Shown here: piece after piece, positions 40,233 through 50,043 of the stretch
Layout of the letters: every line of letters starts with the position of its first letter
Numbering within the stretch: position 1 is the first letter of the stretch
NCBI RefSeq assembly: GCF_001953885.1
Contig: NZ_MQUS01000002.1
Location: forward strand, 310,001 to 374,000
Direction: 5' to 3'
From: Streptomyces sp. IMTB 2501
GTDB taxonomy: Bacteria > Actinomycetota > Actinomycetes > Streptomycetales > Streptomycetaceae
DNA: 64,000 nt
Position numbers and translations under genes: made by a program
Notes under the pieces: generated by a model
Databases searched by the model: none
Told to the model about the DNA's origin: nothing
Seen by the model: the letters and a program-made list of their open reading frames with translations, nothing else

Positions 40233-42257
40233 ATGACACCGATCAGCCGAAGAGGCTTCGTGGGACTCGGCGCATCCGTGGCGGCGGGTGTGGCGCTGGG
40301 CGCCGGCACCCGCACCGACGCGGCCGCGGCCACCACGGCGACCGGCACGATCAAGGACGTGCAGCACGTGGTGATCCTCATGCAGGAGAACCGCAGCTTC
40401 GACCACTACTTCGGCCGGCTGAAGGGCGTGCGCGGCTTCGACGACCGCAGCGGCATCACCCTGAGCGGCGGCTTCCCGGTCTTCAATCAGCCGAACGGGC
40501 TGGGCCGACAGTACCCCTGGAAGCTCAGCGCGACCCCGGACGCGGGCGGGAAGGACGGCGAGACCCTCGCCCAGTGCAACGGCGACCTGCCGCACTCGTG
40601 GTCCTCACAGCACTCCGCCTGGAACAAGGGCCGGATGGACAACTGGGTCTCCGGCGTCGGCAACGTCCGCTCGCTCGGCTACCTGGACCGCTCCGACATA
40701 CCCTTCCACTACGCTCTCGCCGACAACTACACCATCTGCGACGCCTACTTCTGCTCCACGCTCAGCGCGACCGGCCCCAACCGCACCTACCTGTGGAGCG
40801 GCAAGGTCGACTCCTCCAGCTACGACGGCGGCGACGAGTCCGGCCTGACCTGGCAGACCTACGCCGAGGCGCTGCAGGCCGCCGGGGTGACCTGGAAGGT
40901 CTACCAGAACGCGGCCGACAACTACGGTGACAACGGCTGCGCGTACTTCAAGAACTTCGCGAACGCCAAGGCGGGCGACCCACTGTACGACCGCGGTATG
41001 TCCTCGGTGCCGAAGGTGACCGGCTCGACCCCCGACGACATCGCCGCCGCCATCAAGGCCGACGTGCTCGCGGGCACCCTCCCGCAGGTCTCCTGGGTGG
41101 TCCCCAACCAGGCCTTCTCCGAGCACCCGTACGCCCCTCCCGGCGACGGCGCCCACTTCGTCAACCTCGTCTACCAGGCCCTCGCCGCCGACCAGGACGT
41201 CTTCGACTCGACCGTCCTGTTCCTCAACTACGACGAGAACGACGGCTACTTCGACCATGTGCCCCCGCCGGCGCCGCCCGCCGATACGGCCGGGGAGTTC
41301 CTCAACGGGGTACCGTACGGCTTCGGCTTCCGGGTCCCGATGCTCGTCATCTCGCCCTGGACGCGCGGTGGCTGGGTCTCCTCGGAGGTCTTCGAGCACA
41401 CCTCGGTACTGCGTTTCCTGGAGACCTGGACCGCAGCCCTCGGCAAGCCCGCCGGGTGCGCCAACATCAGCGACTGGCGGCGCAAGGTGAGTGGCGACCT
41501 CACCGGGGTCTTCGACTTCGCCAACCCGGTCTACGGTCCGGTCTCCCTGCCCGCGACCAGCGTCATCGGCATCGACACCTGCGGCCCGCTGCCCAACCCG
41601 GTGCCGACGGACAACGCCCTGCCCGCCCAGGAGCCCGGCACCCGCCCGTCCCGCGCGTTGCCGTACCAGCCGGGCGGCTACCTGGACCACCTGGAGTTCG
41701 GCGCGGCCGGCAAGATCCTCGCCTGGTTCACCATGACCAACCAGGGCGCGCCGGCTTCCCGGGCGGCCCACTTCTCCATCCACCCGAACGCCTACCGTGA
41801 CACCACGCCGTTCCAGTACACGGTCGACGCGGGCGGCAGCGCGTCCGACTTCTTCAACATCGGCACGGGCTTCGGCGGCGGCAAGTACGACCTGACCATG
41901 GTCGGCCCCAACCGCTTCCTGCGCCGTTTCCAGGGCGACGCGACCAAGGCGGGCAAGTCGGCGGAGGTGAGCACCCGGTACGCGGTCGAGCCGGGCACCG
42001 GCAAGCTCGCGATCTACTTCAAGATGACCAACTCGGGCTCGTCGCCGGTGAAGTTCACCATCACCTCCAACCACTACCGCGGTGACGGTCCCTGGACCTA
42101 CCCCGTGGCCGCGGGTGGCTCGACGGAGGACTTCTTCAACGCCGTCGCCTACCAGAACGGCTGGTACGACTTCACGGTGACCGTCGACTCCGACGCGACC
42201 TGGTCGCGCCGGTTCACCGGGCGCCTGGAGACGGGCGCCGCCGGCGTCAGCGGCTGA
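40233..42257 (+). CDS. Tat-exported phosphocholine-specific phospholipase C
   Basis: A 674-residue secreted phosphoesterase of the non-hemolytic PLC/acid phosphatase A family. The N-terminal [15 protein letters not shown] is a twin-arginine signal. The catalytic domain carries [10 protein letters not shown] (about residues 52-61), [19 protein letters not shown] and [13 protein letters not shown], the metal and nucleophile region motifs of the family. Two C-terminal beta domains (DUF756 type, about residues 480-570 and 580-670) are typical of Streptomyces and Pseudomonas PlcN-like enzymes. It hydrolyses phosphatidylcholine outside the cell. Its stop overlaps the convergent dehydrogenase gene by 11 bp. 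Confidence 0.93.
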   Translation: MTPISRRGFVGLGASVAAGVALGAGTRTDAAAATTATGTIKDVQHVVILMQENRSFDHYFGRLKGVRGFDDRSGITLSGGFPVFNQPNGLGRQYPWKLSATPDAGGKDGETLAQCNGDLPHSWSSQHSAWNKGRMDNWVSGVGNVRSLGYLDRSDIPFHYALADNYTICDAYFCSTLSATGPNRTYLWSGKVDSSSYDGGDESGLTWQTYAEALQAAGVTWKVYQNAADNYGDNGCAYFKNFANAKAGDPLYDRGMSSVPKVTGSTPDDIAAAIKADVLAGTLPQVSWVVPNQAFSEHPYAPPGDGAHFVNLVYQALAADQDVFDSTVLFLNYDENDGYFDHVPPPAPPADTAGEFLNGVPYGFGFRVPMLVISPWTRGGWVSSEVFEHTSVLRFLETWTAALGKPAGCANISDWRRKVSGDLTGVFDFANPVYGPVSLPATSVIGIDTCGPLPNPVPTDNALPAQEPGTRPSRALPYQPGGYLDHLEFGAAGKILAWFTMTNQGAPASRAAHFSIHPNAYRDTTPFQYTVDAGGSASDFFNIGTGFGGGKYDLTMVGPNRFLRRFQGDATKAGKSAEVSTRYAVEPGTGKLAIYFKMTNSGSSPVKFTITSNHYRGDGPWTYPVAAGGSTEDFFNAVAYQNGWYDFTVTVDSDATWSRRFTGRLETGAAGVSG

Positions 42258-43272
42258 GGCCGGCGTACAGGTCCGGGCGCGGAGCCAGGCCGACGGTCAC
42301 CCGGCCGCCGCTCTCCAGCGCCCGGACGCCCGCCTCGGCCACGGCGGACGCCGCGTACCCGTCCCAGACGCTCGGACCGGTGACCTCGCCCCGCCGGGCG
42401 GCGTCGGCCCAGGCCTGCACCTCGCGGTCGTAGGCGTCGTCGAAGCGGACGAGGTAGTCCTGTGCCACCTCCTCGCGGGCGCCGCCGGCCGTGGTGACCA
42501 CCATGGCGTGCTCGGCGCCGATCCGGGCGCTGCCCCTCTCGCACACGGCCTCGCAGCGCACCTGGTAGCCGAAGCCGCAGTTCACGAAGACCTCGACGTC
42601 GACGAGGGCGCCCGCTTCGGTCTCGAACAGCACGAACTGCGGATCGAGCAGGCCCTCGGGGGCGTCCGTGGACGGCGTGGGACGCAGCACGGTCACCGCC
42701 GTCAGCTCCTGCCCCAGCAGCCAGCGGGCCGCGTCGATCTCGTGCGAGACCGAGCTGTTGATCAGCATCGCGCTGGTGAAGTCGCCGGGCGAGGAGACAT
42801 TGCGGTGGGTGCAGTGCAGCATCAGCGGCCGGCCCAGACTGCCGCCGTCCAGCAGCGACTTCAGCCGGCGGTACTCGGCGTCGTAGCGGCGCATGAAGCC
42901 GATCTGGGCCAGCCGGCGGCCCAGCCGTGCCTCGGCCTCCACGACCCGCAGCGCACCGGTGGAGTCCGGCACCATGGGCTTCTCGCACAGCACCGGCAGC
43001 CCGCGGGCGAAGGCGGCGAGCAGCGCGTCCTCATGGGCCGGGCCGGGGGAGGCGATCAGCACGGCCGCGACACCGGGCGCGTCGAGTGCGGCGACGGGGT
43101 TCTGATGCACGGTGACGGATTCGATGCCGGCCGCGGCTTCCTTCGCCCGCTCGACATCGGGGTCGGCCACCGCCACGACCTTGGCTCCGCTGACCACTTG
43201 ATCGAGACGTCGTATGTGGTCGGCCCCCATGTGTCCGGCACCCAGTACCGCCACTCCCAGCAGGTCACCCAT
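42247..43272 (-). CDS. Gfo/Idh/MocA family oxidoreductase
   Basis: A 341-residue NAD(P)-dependent sugar or polyol dehydrogenase. The N-terminal Rossmann motif is [26 protein letters not shown] (the EKP motif with the catalytic Lys, about residue 97) follows, and [11 protein letters not shown] (about 170-180) holds the conserved Asp and His-region. The overall pattern fits inositol 2-dehydrogenase-like enzymes, but the substrate is uncertain and no inositol genes are adjacent. GGGAG eight bases before the ATG sets the start. It converges with and overlaps the phospholipase gene end. Confidence 0.88.
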   Translation of the reverse strand: MGDLLGVAVLGAGHMGADHIRRLDQVVSGAKVVAVADPDVERAKEAAAGIESVTVHQNPVAALDAPGVAAVLIASPGPAHEDALLAAFARGLPVLCEKPMVPDSTGALRVVEAEARLGRRLAQIGFMRRYDAEYRRLKSLLDGGSLGRPLMLHCTHRNVSSPGDFTSAMLINSSVSHEIDAARWLLGQELTAVTVLRPTPSTDAPEGLLDPQFVLFETEAGALVDVEVFVNCGFGYQVRCEAVCERGSARIGAEHAMVVTTAGGAREEVAQDYLVRFDDAYDREVQAWADAARRGEVTGPSVWDGYAASAVAEAGVRALESGGRVTVGLAPRPDLYAGLSR

Positions 43273-43354
43273 GTGTGCGCTCCCTACGCCGACGATCACG
43301 CCGTAGCGTACGCGGCGCAGGGAGCGCTGCCTGGGGATCGCCGCCGGGGGCGCC

Positions 43355-44449
43355 TCAGTACCGCAGAACCCCCGCGATCCCGTTCGCGTCGCCCAGCGAG
43401 CCGTCGGGAACGAAGCGGACTTCGGCGCCGGTCTCGAGGCACTGCTCGACGATCTCGTCCACGATGTCGTCGCGGGCGTCCAGGTCGCCGGGTGCGGCCG
43501 GCACGAGGTGGTCGCCGTCGTCGCGGACGGTCGTGCGGTAGTTCTCCTCGACCGCGAGCAGCCGGACCCGTCCTTCCCGGGCGTTCTGCCACAGCTCGTC
43601 CACCCCGGCCGCGAAGGCCTTGTGTCCGCGTGCCGAGGTCAGTTCGTCGATGACGGAGGTGGTGTCCTTGCGGGCCTCGTCCTCCAGCACGGGGCGCAGG
43701 GCCTGCCACACGGCGTTGGGGTCGGCGTGGGCCAGGCCCCCGCGCGGGACGTGGACGGCGGACCTGGCGACACTGCCGGCCTCGTCCAGCAGGGACAGGG
43801 CGGCCTGCTCGCCGGTGATGTAGAGCGGGCGGGGCTGCTCGCGCAGGACCGCGCCCAGCGCGGTGTCCGCCTCGCGCAGGAACCGGCGTGTGGCCTCGTC
43901 GCTGAAGGTGCTCGGCTGGTCGCCGATCTGCATCTGCCGCTCGGCGTCGAAGTTCTCCTGGCCGCGGACCAGCGGGAAGCCGCCGAAGTGCTCCTCGACG
44001 ACCCGGTCGGGGCCACCGCTCCACAGGGTGGCCCGGTCGGCGGAGACCGACAGCACCCAGAAGGGCCGTTCGGCGGCCTGCGCGGAGACCAGGTTGCGGG
44101 TGAGGAAGGTGTCGGAGAAGACCACCCGCTCGGGGACGGTGCGGGCCAGCGACCAGACCTGGTGTTCACCGGGGGCGGCGAAGATCACCAGGCCGTCCTC
44201 GGCGTGCGCCAGATCCACTTCCGCCAGCGCGCGGTCCAGCTGTTTCTCGATCTCGGCGCGCCGTTCACGGGTGACGCCGGGATCGGCCTCCAGGCGTTTG
44301 CGTGCCTCGGTGACGACATTGCGCAGCCGGACGGGGTCCTGCCCGTTCTCCGGTTCGCGGCGGTGCGTCGGGGTCAGCACGGACACCGCCGGGTAGGGCC
44401 GCGGGCGCCGTAGTTCGGCCAGGGTCGCGGGACTCAGTGCGTGCTCCAT
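43355..44449 (-). CDS. Bacterial eRF1-like (baeRF) family protein
   Basis: A 364-residue protein resembling the bacterial archaeo-eukaryotic release-factor-like families (baeRF, probably family 3). It opens with [26 protein letters not shown], continues with [16 protein letters not shown], and ends in an L30e-like domain with the conserved tail [16 protein letters not shown] relative of this superfamily, Balon, binds hibernating ribosomes; whether this member does is unknown. It lacks the GGQ motif of true release factors. The gene is separate, divergent from the hydrolase at 44607. Confidence 0.75.
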   Translation of the reverse strand: MEHALSPATLAELRRPRPYPAVSVLTPTHRREPENGQDPVRLRNVVTEARKRLEADPGVTRERRAEIEKQLDRALAEVDLAHAEDGLVIFAAPGEHQVWSLARTVPERVVFSDTFLTRNLVSAQAAERPFWVLSVSADRATLWSGGPDRVVEEHFGGFPLVRGQENFDAERQMQIGDQPSTFSDEATRRFLREADTALGAVLREQPRPLYITGEQAALSLLDEAGSVARSAVHVPRGGLAHADPNAVWQALRPVLEDEARKDTTSVIDELTSARGHKAFAAGVDELWQNAREGRVRLLAVEENYRTTVRDDGDHLVPAAPGDLDARDDIVDEIVEQCLETGAEVRFVPDGSLGDANGIAGVLRY

Positions 44450-44554
44450 GACAGCACGATAGGGCGGATTCACGCGTACGGCATTCGGGGTGTCCCGGAC
44501 CCCGCCCGCCGTCTGAATTCCCCGGTCGGAGGCGGTGACGCGGCGCCGTGCGGC

Positions 44555-44577
44555 CGGTTACCGTACCCGTCAGTAAC
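44555..44577. promoter_or_regulatory. Inverted repeat GGTTAC-N11-GTAACC
   Basis: Perfect 6-bp arms lie in the divergent region between the eRF1-like and hydrolase genes, 29 bp before the hydrolase start. It is an operator candidate, with no further support. Confidence 0.35.
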
Positions 44578-44606
44578 CGCACCGCAACGCACCCAGGGAG
44601 GCCCCC

Positions 44607-45386
44607 ATGCCGCAGCTCGAAGTCGACGGAGCGGCGCTGACGTACGACGACGAAGGTCCCCGTGACGCACCTGAGGTGCCCCTGGTCTTCGTCCACGGCT
44701 GGACCGCGAACCGGCACCGCTGGGACCACCAGATCGCGCACTTCGCCGAAAGACGCCGGGTGATCCGGCTGGACCTGCGCGGGCACGGCGAGAGCACCGG
44801 TGCGGGGGTGCGCACGGTCGCGGAGCTGGCCCGGGACGTGCTCGCCCTGCTCGACCATCTGGAGGTCGAACGGTTCGTGCTGGTCGGTCACTCGATGGGC
44901 GGGATGATCGCGCAGACCATCGCGCTGGCCCACCCCGAGCGGGTGGAGCGGATGGTGCTGGTGGGCTCCATCGCCCGGATGACGTACAGCCGTGGCCGGG
45001 GCCTGCTCATGGCCGTCTCCACCCTGGTGCCGTACCGGCTGTTCGTGGCCGCCAACATCCAGCGCGCCTTCGCGCCCGGCTACCCGCGCGAGGAGATCCG
45101 TGCGCACATCCGGGCTTCCGCCGCGACCCCGCGCGAGGTCGTGATGACGCTGTACGGCGCGATGCGTGCCTTCGACGTCCTCGACCGGGCCGGTGAGATC
45201 CGCACGCCCACGCTGATGGTGCACGGCTACCACGACGTCCAGCTGCCCGTGCGGCAGATGCTGCGGATGGCCAGGGCCTATCCGGACGCGGTCGTGCGCA
45301 TCCTCGACGCGGGCCATGAGCTGCCGCTGGAGAAGCCGGCCGAGCTGACGGCCGTGCTGGACCGGTTTGTGAGCGAAAAGGTCTGA
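44607..45386 (+). CDS. Alpha/beta hydrolase
   Basis: A 259-residue alpha/beta hydrolase. LVFVHGWTANRHRWDHQ (oxyanion), IRLDLRGHGESTG, nucleophile elbow LVGHSMGGMIAQTIA (Ser around residue 97), acid region MVHGYHDVQLP, and His in LDAGHELPLEKP. The full triad is present. The fold and motifs fit esterase, haloperoxidase-like or 3-oxoadipate enol-lactonase-like enzymes; substrate unknown. AGGGAGG eight bases before the ATG fixes the start. A 280-bp region with strong secondary structure separates it from asnB. Confidence 0.87.
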   Translation: MPQLEVDGAALTYDDEGPRDAPEVPLVFVHGWTANRHRWDHQIAHFAERRRVIRLDLRGHGESTGAGVRTVAELARDVLALLDHLEVERFVLVGHSMGGMIAQTIALAHPERVERMVLVGSIARMTYSRGRGLLMAVSTLVPYRLFVAANIQRAFAPGYPREEIRAHIRASAATPREVVMTLYGAMRAFDVLDRAGEIRTPTLMVHGYHDVQLPVRQMLRMARAYPDAVVRILDAGHELPLEKPAELTAVLDRFVSEKV

Positions 45387-45478
45387 ACCATGCAACGCTT
45401 GGTGAAGTTTTTGCATCTGGCCGGTTCGTGACGGCGCAGGCCCGGTGGTGCGGGCTTCACAGGATTTCGCGTAAGCAA

Positions 45479-45530
45479 AACTCGGCCGAAACCATGGGGG
45501 TGGTTGCGTCCCCCGTGTTACGGCCGAGTT
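45479..45530 (+). promoter_or_regulatory. Long nested hairpin upstream of asparagine synthetase
   Basis: AACTCGGCCG (45479-45488) pairs with CGGCCGAGTT (45521-45530). Inside, GGGGG (45496-45500) pairs with CCCCC (45510-45514). Alternative pairings exist: AACC-GGTT inside, and GTTG-CAAC just downstream (45528-45546). There is no U-tract. It could terminate the hydrolase transcript or be a structured 5' leader controlling asnB, which starts 136 bp later. Confidence 0.6.
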
Positions 45531-45666
45531 GACTGCCTGGGGCAACCGACGGACGCTGGTCATATAGGTGCTAGTTACAACTGGTTTGCCGGCCGGACCG
45601 CGGTTCACCCGTGAAAGCCCAGGTGAGCGCCGGAGCCGGCCGCCAGCCGGAGGCAGGAGGCAACGC

Positions 45667-47508
45667 ATGTGCGGCATCACCGGATGGGTCTCCTTCGACC
45701 GTGACCTGACGACCGAGGCCACGACATTGCATGCGATGACCGAGACGATGGCCTGCCGCGGTCCGGACGACCGCGGCACCTGGACCCAGGGCCCGGCCGC
45801 CCTGGGCCACCGCCGACTCGCGATCATCGACCTCCCCGGCGGCCGTCAGCCGATGTCCCTCGACACCCCTGAGGGAACCTTGGCGATGGTGTACTCCGGG
45901 GAGGCGTACAACTTCACCGAACTGCGCCGCGAACTCGAAGGGCGCGGCCACCGGTTCACGACCGACTCCGACACCGAGGTCGTGCTGCACGGCTATCTCG
46001 AATGGGGGGACGCGGTCGCCGAACGGCTCAACGGGATGTACGCGTTCGCCGTGTGGGACGGCCGCCGCGACAAGCTCGTGATGATCCGCGACCGCATGGG
46101 CATCAAGCCCTTCTACTACTACCCCACTGCCGACGGCGTCCTGTTCGGCTCCGAGCCCAAGGCGATCCTCGCCAACCCGCTGGCCCGCCGCCGGGTCACG
46201 CTGGACGGGCTGCGGGAACTGCTCGTCATGATCAAGACGCCCGGACACGGGATCTGGGACGGCATGCGCGAGGTCGAACCCGGCACGGTCGTCACCGTCG
46301 ACCGCTCGGGCCTGTCGACGCGCGTCTACTGGCGCCTCGAGACCCGTGCGCACACCGATGACCGCGACACCACCATCACCACCGTGCGCTCGCTGCTCGA
46401 CGACATCGTGCGCCGCCAACTGGTCGCCGACGTCCCGCGCTGCACCCTGCTCTCGGGCGGCCTCGACTCCTCCGCGATGACCGCTATCGCCGCCCGGCAA
46501 CTCGCCGCGCAGGGCGAGCGGGTACGCAGCTTCGCCGTCGACTTCGTCGGCCAGACCGACAACTTCATAGCCGACGAACTGCGCGGCACCCCCGACACGC
46601 CCTTCGTGCACGACGTGGCCAAGCTCGCCGACACCGACCACCAGGACATCGTGCTCGACCCGGAGTCCCTCGCCGACCCCGCCGTGCGCGAGCGGGTGAT
46701 CCGCGCCCGCGACCTGCCGGTCGGCTTCGGCGACATGGACGCCTCGCTGCTGCTGCTCTTCCGTGCCATCCGGGAGAAGTCCACGGTGGCCCTGTCCGGC
46801 GAGTCGGCCGACGAGGTCTTCGGCGGCTATCTGCAGTTCTTCGACGAGGAGGCGCGCCGCGCCGACACCTTCCCCTGGCTGGTCCGCTTCGGCCGCGACT
46901 TCGGCGACGACTCCGACGTGCTGCGCTCCGACGTCACCAAGTCCCTGGACCTGGAGGGCTACATCGCCGACGGCTACCGCACCGCCGTCGCCGGCATCGA
47001 CCGGCTCGACGGCGAGAGCGACTTCGAGTACCGGATGCGGCAGATCAGCCATCTGCACCTGACCCGGTTCGTCCGCATCCTGCTCGACCGCAAGGACCGG
47101 ATGAGCATGGCCGTCGGCCTGGAGGTCCGGGTTCCGTTCTGCGACCACCGGCTCGTCGAGTACGTCTACAACGCCCCGTGGGCGCTGAAGTCCTTCGACG
47201 GCCGGGAGAAGAGCCTGCTGCGCGAGGCGGCCGCGGACGTCCTGCCCCGCTCGGTGTACGACCGGGTCAAGAGCCCGTACCCGTCCACCCAGGACCCGCA
47301 GTACGCCCGCGCCCTCCAGGGCCAGGTCAAGGACCTGCTCTCGCGGCCCTCCCACCGGGTCTTCGACCTCGTCGACCGCGACCGGCTCCGCACGGCCGCC
47401 GAACGCGAGGCGCCGATCAGCAGCCAGGCGGAGCGGCGCGGGCTGGAGCGCGCCCTGGACCTCGCGCAGTGGCTCGACGCCTACTCGCCCGAGGTGAACC
47501 TCAGCTGA
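45667..47508 (+). CDS. asnB: Asparagine synthetase (glutamine-hydrolysing)
   Basis: A 613-residue class B asparagine synthetase. The glutaminase domain begins MCGITGW, with the catalytic Cys2 exposed after Met removal, and includes RGPDDRG and RLAIIDLPGGRQPM. The synthetase domain has the ATP pyrophosphatase motif LLSGGLDSSAM (about residues 262-272) and SGESADEVFGGY (about 378-389). The reaction makes Asn from Asp, Gln and ATP. Many Streptomyces paralogues amidate secondary metabolites or wall precursors, but no biosynthetic cluster adjoins. AGGAGG upstream fixes the ATG. Its stop overlaps the convergent DUF4232 gene by 8 bp. Confidence 0.93.
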   Translation: MCGITGWVSFDRDLTTEATTLHAMTETMACRGPDDRGTWTQGPAALGHRRLAIIDLPGGRQPMSLDTPEGTLAMVYSGEAYNFTELRRELEGRGHRFTTDSDTEVVLHGYLEWGDAVAERLNGMYAFAVWDGRRDKLVMIRDRMGIKPFYYYPTADGVLFGSEPKAILANPLARRRVTLDGLRELLVMIKTPGHGIWDGMREVEPGTVVTVDRSGLSTRVYWRLETRAHTDDRDTTITTVRSLLDDIVRRQLVADVPRCTLLSGGLDSSAMTAIAARQLAAQGERVRSFAVDFVGQTDNFIADELRGTPDTPFVHDVAKLADTDHQDIVLDPESLADPAVRERVIRARDLPVGFGDMDASLLLLFRAIREKSTVALSGESADEVFGGYLQFFDEEARRADTFPWLVRFGRDFGDDSDVLRSDVTKSLDLEGYIADGYRTAVAGIDRLDGESDFEYRMRQISHLHLTRFVRILLDRKDRMSMAVGLEVRVPFCDHRLVEYVYNAPWALKSFDGREKSLLREAAADVLPRSVYDRVKSPYPSTQDPQYARALQGQVKDLLSRPSHRVFDLVDRDRLRTAAEREAPISSQAERRGLERALDLAQWLDAYSPEVNLS

Positions 47509-48025
47509 GGCCGATGGCCCGGTCCGCGGCCGCCGGCGTGGGCTGCCACCACGTCGTCACCGGCTCCCACACCAGGACCTGCTTCCCGGTGCCGAGCCGG
47601 TCGGCGGTGAAGGAGCGGCCCCGGTGCGCGGCCGAGGCGGCCACGGTCACGGTGTGCACCCGGCGGGCCTCGGGGTCCGCCGGGTCGCCGATGGTCCGGA
47701 CGTCGGCGTAGGCAGCCCGGCCCGGCGCGAGCCGCTGACCGCCGGTGCCGCCCGCCGGGGCCGGCAGCGCGGCGCCGTCCAGGTTCCCGAAGGTCACCGT
47801 GGGCACCCGGTCGACCAGGCAGGTGCGGGCGCCGCCGTTGGTGACGCTGACGCGCAGCACGGTCGAATCGCCGGCCACGGCCTTCGCCCGCATCGTCAGG
47901 GCCTTCTCGGAACAGCGGACGGGCCCGCCCTGGCCCGTGGCGGCCTGGCTCTGCGGCGCGGCCAGCAGCAGGACCGCCGTGGCGGCCGAGGCGGCGGGAA
48001 CGGCGAGGGCGGCACGGATGCGCAT
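47501..48025 (-). CDS. Secreted DUF4232 family protein
   Basis: A 174-residue exported protein. The signal peptide is about residues 1-28 (AALAVPAASAATAVLLLAAPQSQA). The mature part is a beta-sandwich of the DUF4232 type common in Streptomyces, with one expected disulfide between Cys in RCSEKAL and Cys in ARTCLVDR, and the typical VSVTNGGARTCLVDRVPTVTF. The C-terminus contains RSFTADRLGTGKQVLVWEPVTTWW. Function of the family is unknown. It overlaps the asnB stop tail-to-tail. Confidence 0.8.
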   Translation of the reverse strand: MRIRAALAVPAASAATAVLLLAAPQSQAATGQGGPVRCSEKALTMRAKAVAGDSTVLRVSVTNGGARTCLVDRVPTVTFGNLDGAALPAPAGGTGGQRLAPGRAAYADVRTIGDPADPEARRVHTVTVAASAAHRGRSFTADRLGTGKQVLVWEPVTTWWQPTPAAADRAIGLS

Positions 48026-48154
48026 GGTGGTTTCCCCTGTCACGGGCATGTACGGAGTGCGGCGGCCGAAGGGCGCCTGCCTGGTGTGACGGCCGGGAGA
48101 GGCGTGAGGTTGTGCCGGATTCGTGCTCGTGACCCGGTTGCGCCCGCACGGTCT

Positions 48155-49759
48155 TCAGTCGGCGGAGTTGGTGATGCCGCCCCCCTCGGTGCCGTCAGCC
48201 GGGCAGGAGCTGCCGCTCGGCGGCAGGGAACCGTACAGCAGGAAGTCGTCGACCTTCCGGTGCACACACTTGGAGGAGGTGTATCCGGTGTGGCCGTCAC
48301 CCCTGTTGTCGAGCACCACGGCCGACGGGCCGAGCCGCGCGGCCGTCTCCACGGTCCACCGGTACGGCGTCGCCGGATCGCCACGCGTGCCCACGAGCAG
48401 CATGTTCGCCGAGTGGACGTCCTTCACCTCGTCGCGGATGAAGTCGGTGCCCTTGGGGCGGCCGTAGCACATGAGCAGCTGGGTCAGCCGGTAGCGGCCG
48501 AAGACCGGTGAGGCCTGCTCGTACGTGGCCTGGAGGTTCTTCAGGTCCTTGGTGATCTGTGCCGCGTCGGGCCGGTCGGGGTCGTCGGCGCAGTTGATCG
48601 CCATCAGTGCGGCCGGCAGGTTGTCCGGCGGCACGTCCTGCGGATCGACCAGAGCGCCGTTCCCGCTTCGCGTCGCGCCGGACGGGTCGGCACCCCCGGC
48701 GGCGAAGTTCAGAACGCCCCGTGTGTCTCCGTCCTGGACCAGTGAGGCCAGGGCGCGCTCCAGCGGGGGCCACAGCTGCTTGCTGTAGAGGGCCTGCCCG
48801 ACGGCGCCCACCAGGTCCTGTCCGGAGAACGAGCCGCCGGAGTCCGTCGGGACCGGGTTCGCGTCGAGGGACCGCACCAGCCGGATCACCTGGTCCTCGG
48901 CCGCCCGCCGGTCCTGGCCGAACGGACAGGCGACGTCCGTCGTACACCAGTCCAGGAAATCGTCCAGCGCGGTCTGCTGCCCCTCGGCGCCGGCCACCCC
49001 CTGCTCGGACAGCGGCTCGGTCAGGGTGTCCACGCCGTCGAGGGCGAGCCGCCCGACCTTGTGCGGGAACTGCGCCGCGTACACCGCGCCGAGCCGTGTG
49101 CCGTAGGAGAAGCCGAGGTAGTTGAGCTTCTTGTCGCCGAGGGCCTGGCGGATGACGTCCAGGTCGCGGGAGGCGTTCACGGTGCCTATGTGCGGCAGTA
49201 CGGGGCCGGAGTGCCGGGCGCACTCGTCTGCGGCCTTGCGCAACCGCGCGAGCAGCGTCCGGGGATGACTGAGGTCGGCCTCGTCGTCCGTCGCCTGCGA
49301 GGCCTCGTCACTGCCCTCGCCGCAGCTGACGGGCGAGGAGCGGCCGACGCCGCGCGGGTCGAAGGTGACCACGTCGTAGCCGTTGGTCAGGTCCATGAAC
49401 TCCCTGCCGTCGGCGGCCAGTTCGGGGATGCCCGCACCGCCGGGCCCGCCGAAGTTCAGCAGCACCGAGCCCTGCTTCTTCCCGGTGGCCTGATAGCGGG
49501 CCAGCGCCACGTCGAGGGTGCCGGCGCGGGGCCGGGCGTAGTCGAGCGGGACGGTGACCTTCGCGCACTGGAGGTCCTTCGGGGCGTCGGAGCCCTTGCA
49601 GGCCGTCCAGGTCACCTTCTGCTGGTAGAAGCGGGTCAGGCCGGGCTGTGGCGGGTCGGCCGAGGCGGCGGGCAGCCCGGCTCCGAGCAGCGCCAGGGCA
49701 AGGGCTCCGGTACCCGCGGAGCGCCGCACGGCGGGCCGTGTGGACAGCTTGGCCAGCAT
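48155..49759 (-). CDS. Secreted alpha/beta hydrolase, tripeptidyl aminopeptidase-like (S33)
   Basis: A 534-residue exported peptidase of the Streptomyces Tap/SlpD-SlpE type. The signal peptide is about residues 1-34. Oxyanion loop LLNFGGPGGAGI, FDPRGVGRSSPVSC, nucleophile NYLGFSYGTRLGAVYA (Ser around residue 209), and a TAP C-terminal domain with Asp in GTRGDPATPYRWT and His in NRGDGHTGYTSSKCV. Several Cys pairs suggest disulfides. It should remove N-terminal tripeptides from extracellular proteins or peptides. GGAGG seven bases before the ATG at 49759 sets the start. It is divergent from the chaplin gene. Confidence 0.9.
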   Translation of the reverse strand: MLAKLSTRPAVRRSAGTGALALALLGAGLPAASADPPQPGLTRFYQQKVTWTACKGSDAPKDLQCAKVTVPLDYARPRAGTLDVALARYQATGKKQGSVLLNFGGPGGAGIPELAADGREFMDLTNGYDVVTFDPRGVGRSSPVSCGEGSDEASQATDDEADLSHPRTLLARLRKAADECARHSGPVLPHIGTVNASRDLDVIRQALGDKKLNYLGFSYGTRLGAVYAAQFPHKVGRLALDGVDTLTEPLSEQGVAGAEGQQTALDDFLDWCTTDVACPFGQDRRAAEDQVIRLVRSLDANPVPTDSGGSFSGQDLVGAVGQALYSKQLWPPLERALASLVQDGDTRGVLNFAAGGADPSGATRSGNGALVDPQDVPPDNLPAALMAINCADDPDRPDAAQITKDLKNLQATYEQASPVFGRYRLTQLLMCYGRPKGTDFIRDEVKDVHSANMLLVGTRGDPATPYRWTVETAARLGPSAVVLDNRGDGHTGYTSSKCVHRKVDDFLLYGSLPPSGSSCPADGTEGGGITNSAD

Positions 49760-50043
49760 CGTTCGCCTCCCGGGACGCCTGTCGCGGACCGGGGACGGCG
49801 CCCTTCGGATCACCATAAGCGGGGCCCGGACGGGCCGCCTCTGGACGAGCGCCACGGCACCGGGTGCCATACCCTGCGCCCGCTATATACCTGTTAAGCG
49901 ATCATTCAGTTGCTTTACATGCAGTTCGATAACAGTGTCGCTCGACGGGGTGAAAGACCGATTAGCCATAACTCCGATGGTTCGCGGGCGTTTTACGGGG
50001 TGCGGGCGAGTGCCCGCGACGATGTCTGGAAGGCAGGGAACCT

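Noticed and set aside
45390..45431. 13-codon open frame (MQRLV...) that could be a leader peptide for asnB
   Set aside because: It has an AAAAGG box but no run of regulatory codons such as Asn, and it lies upstream of the hairpin with no clear attenuation geometry.
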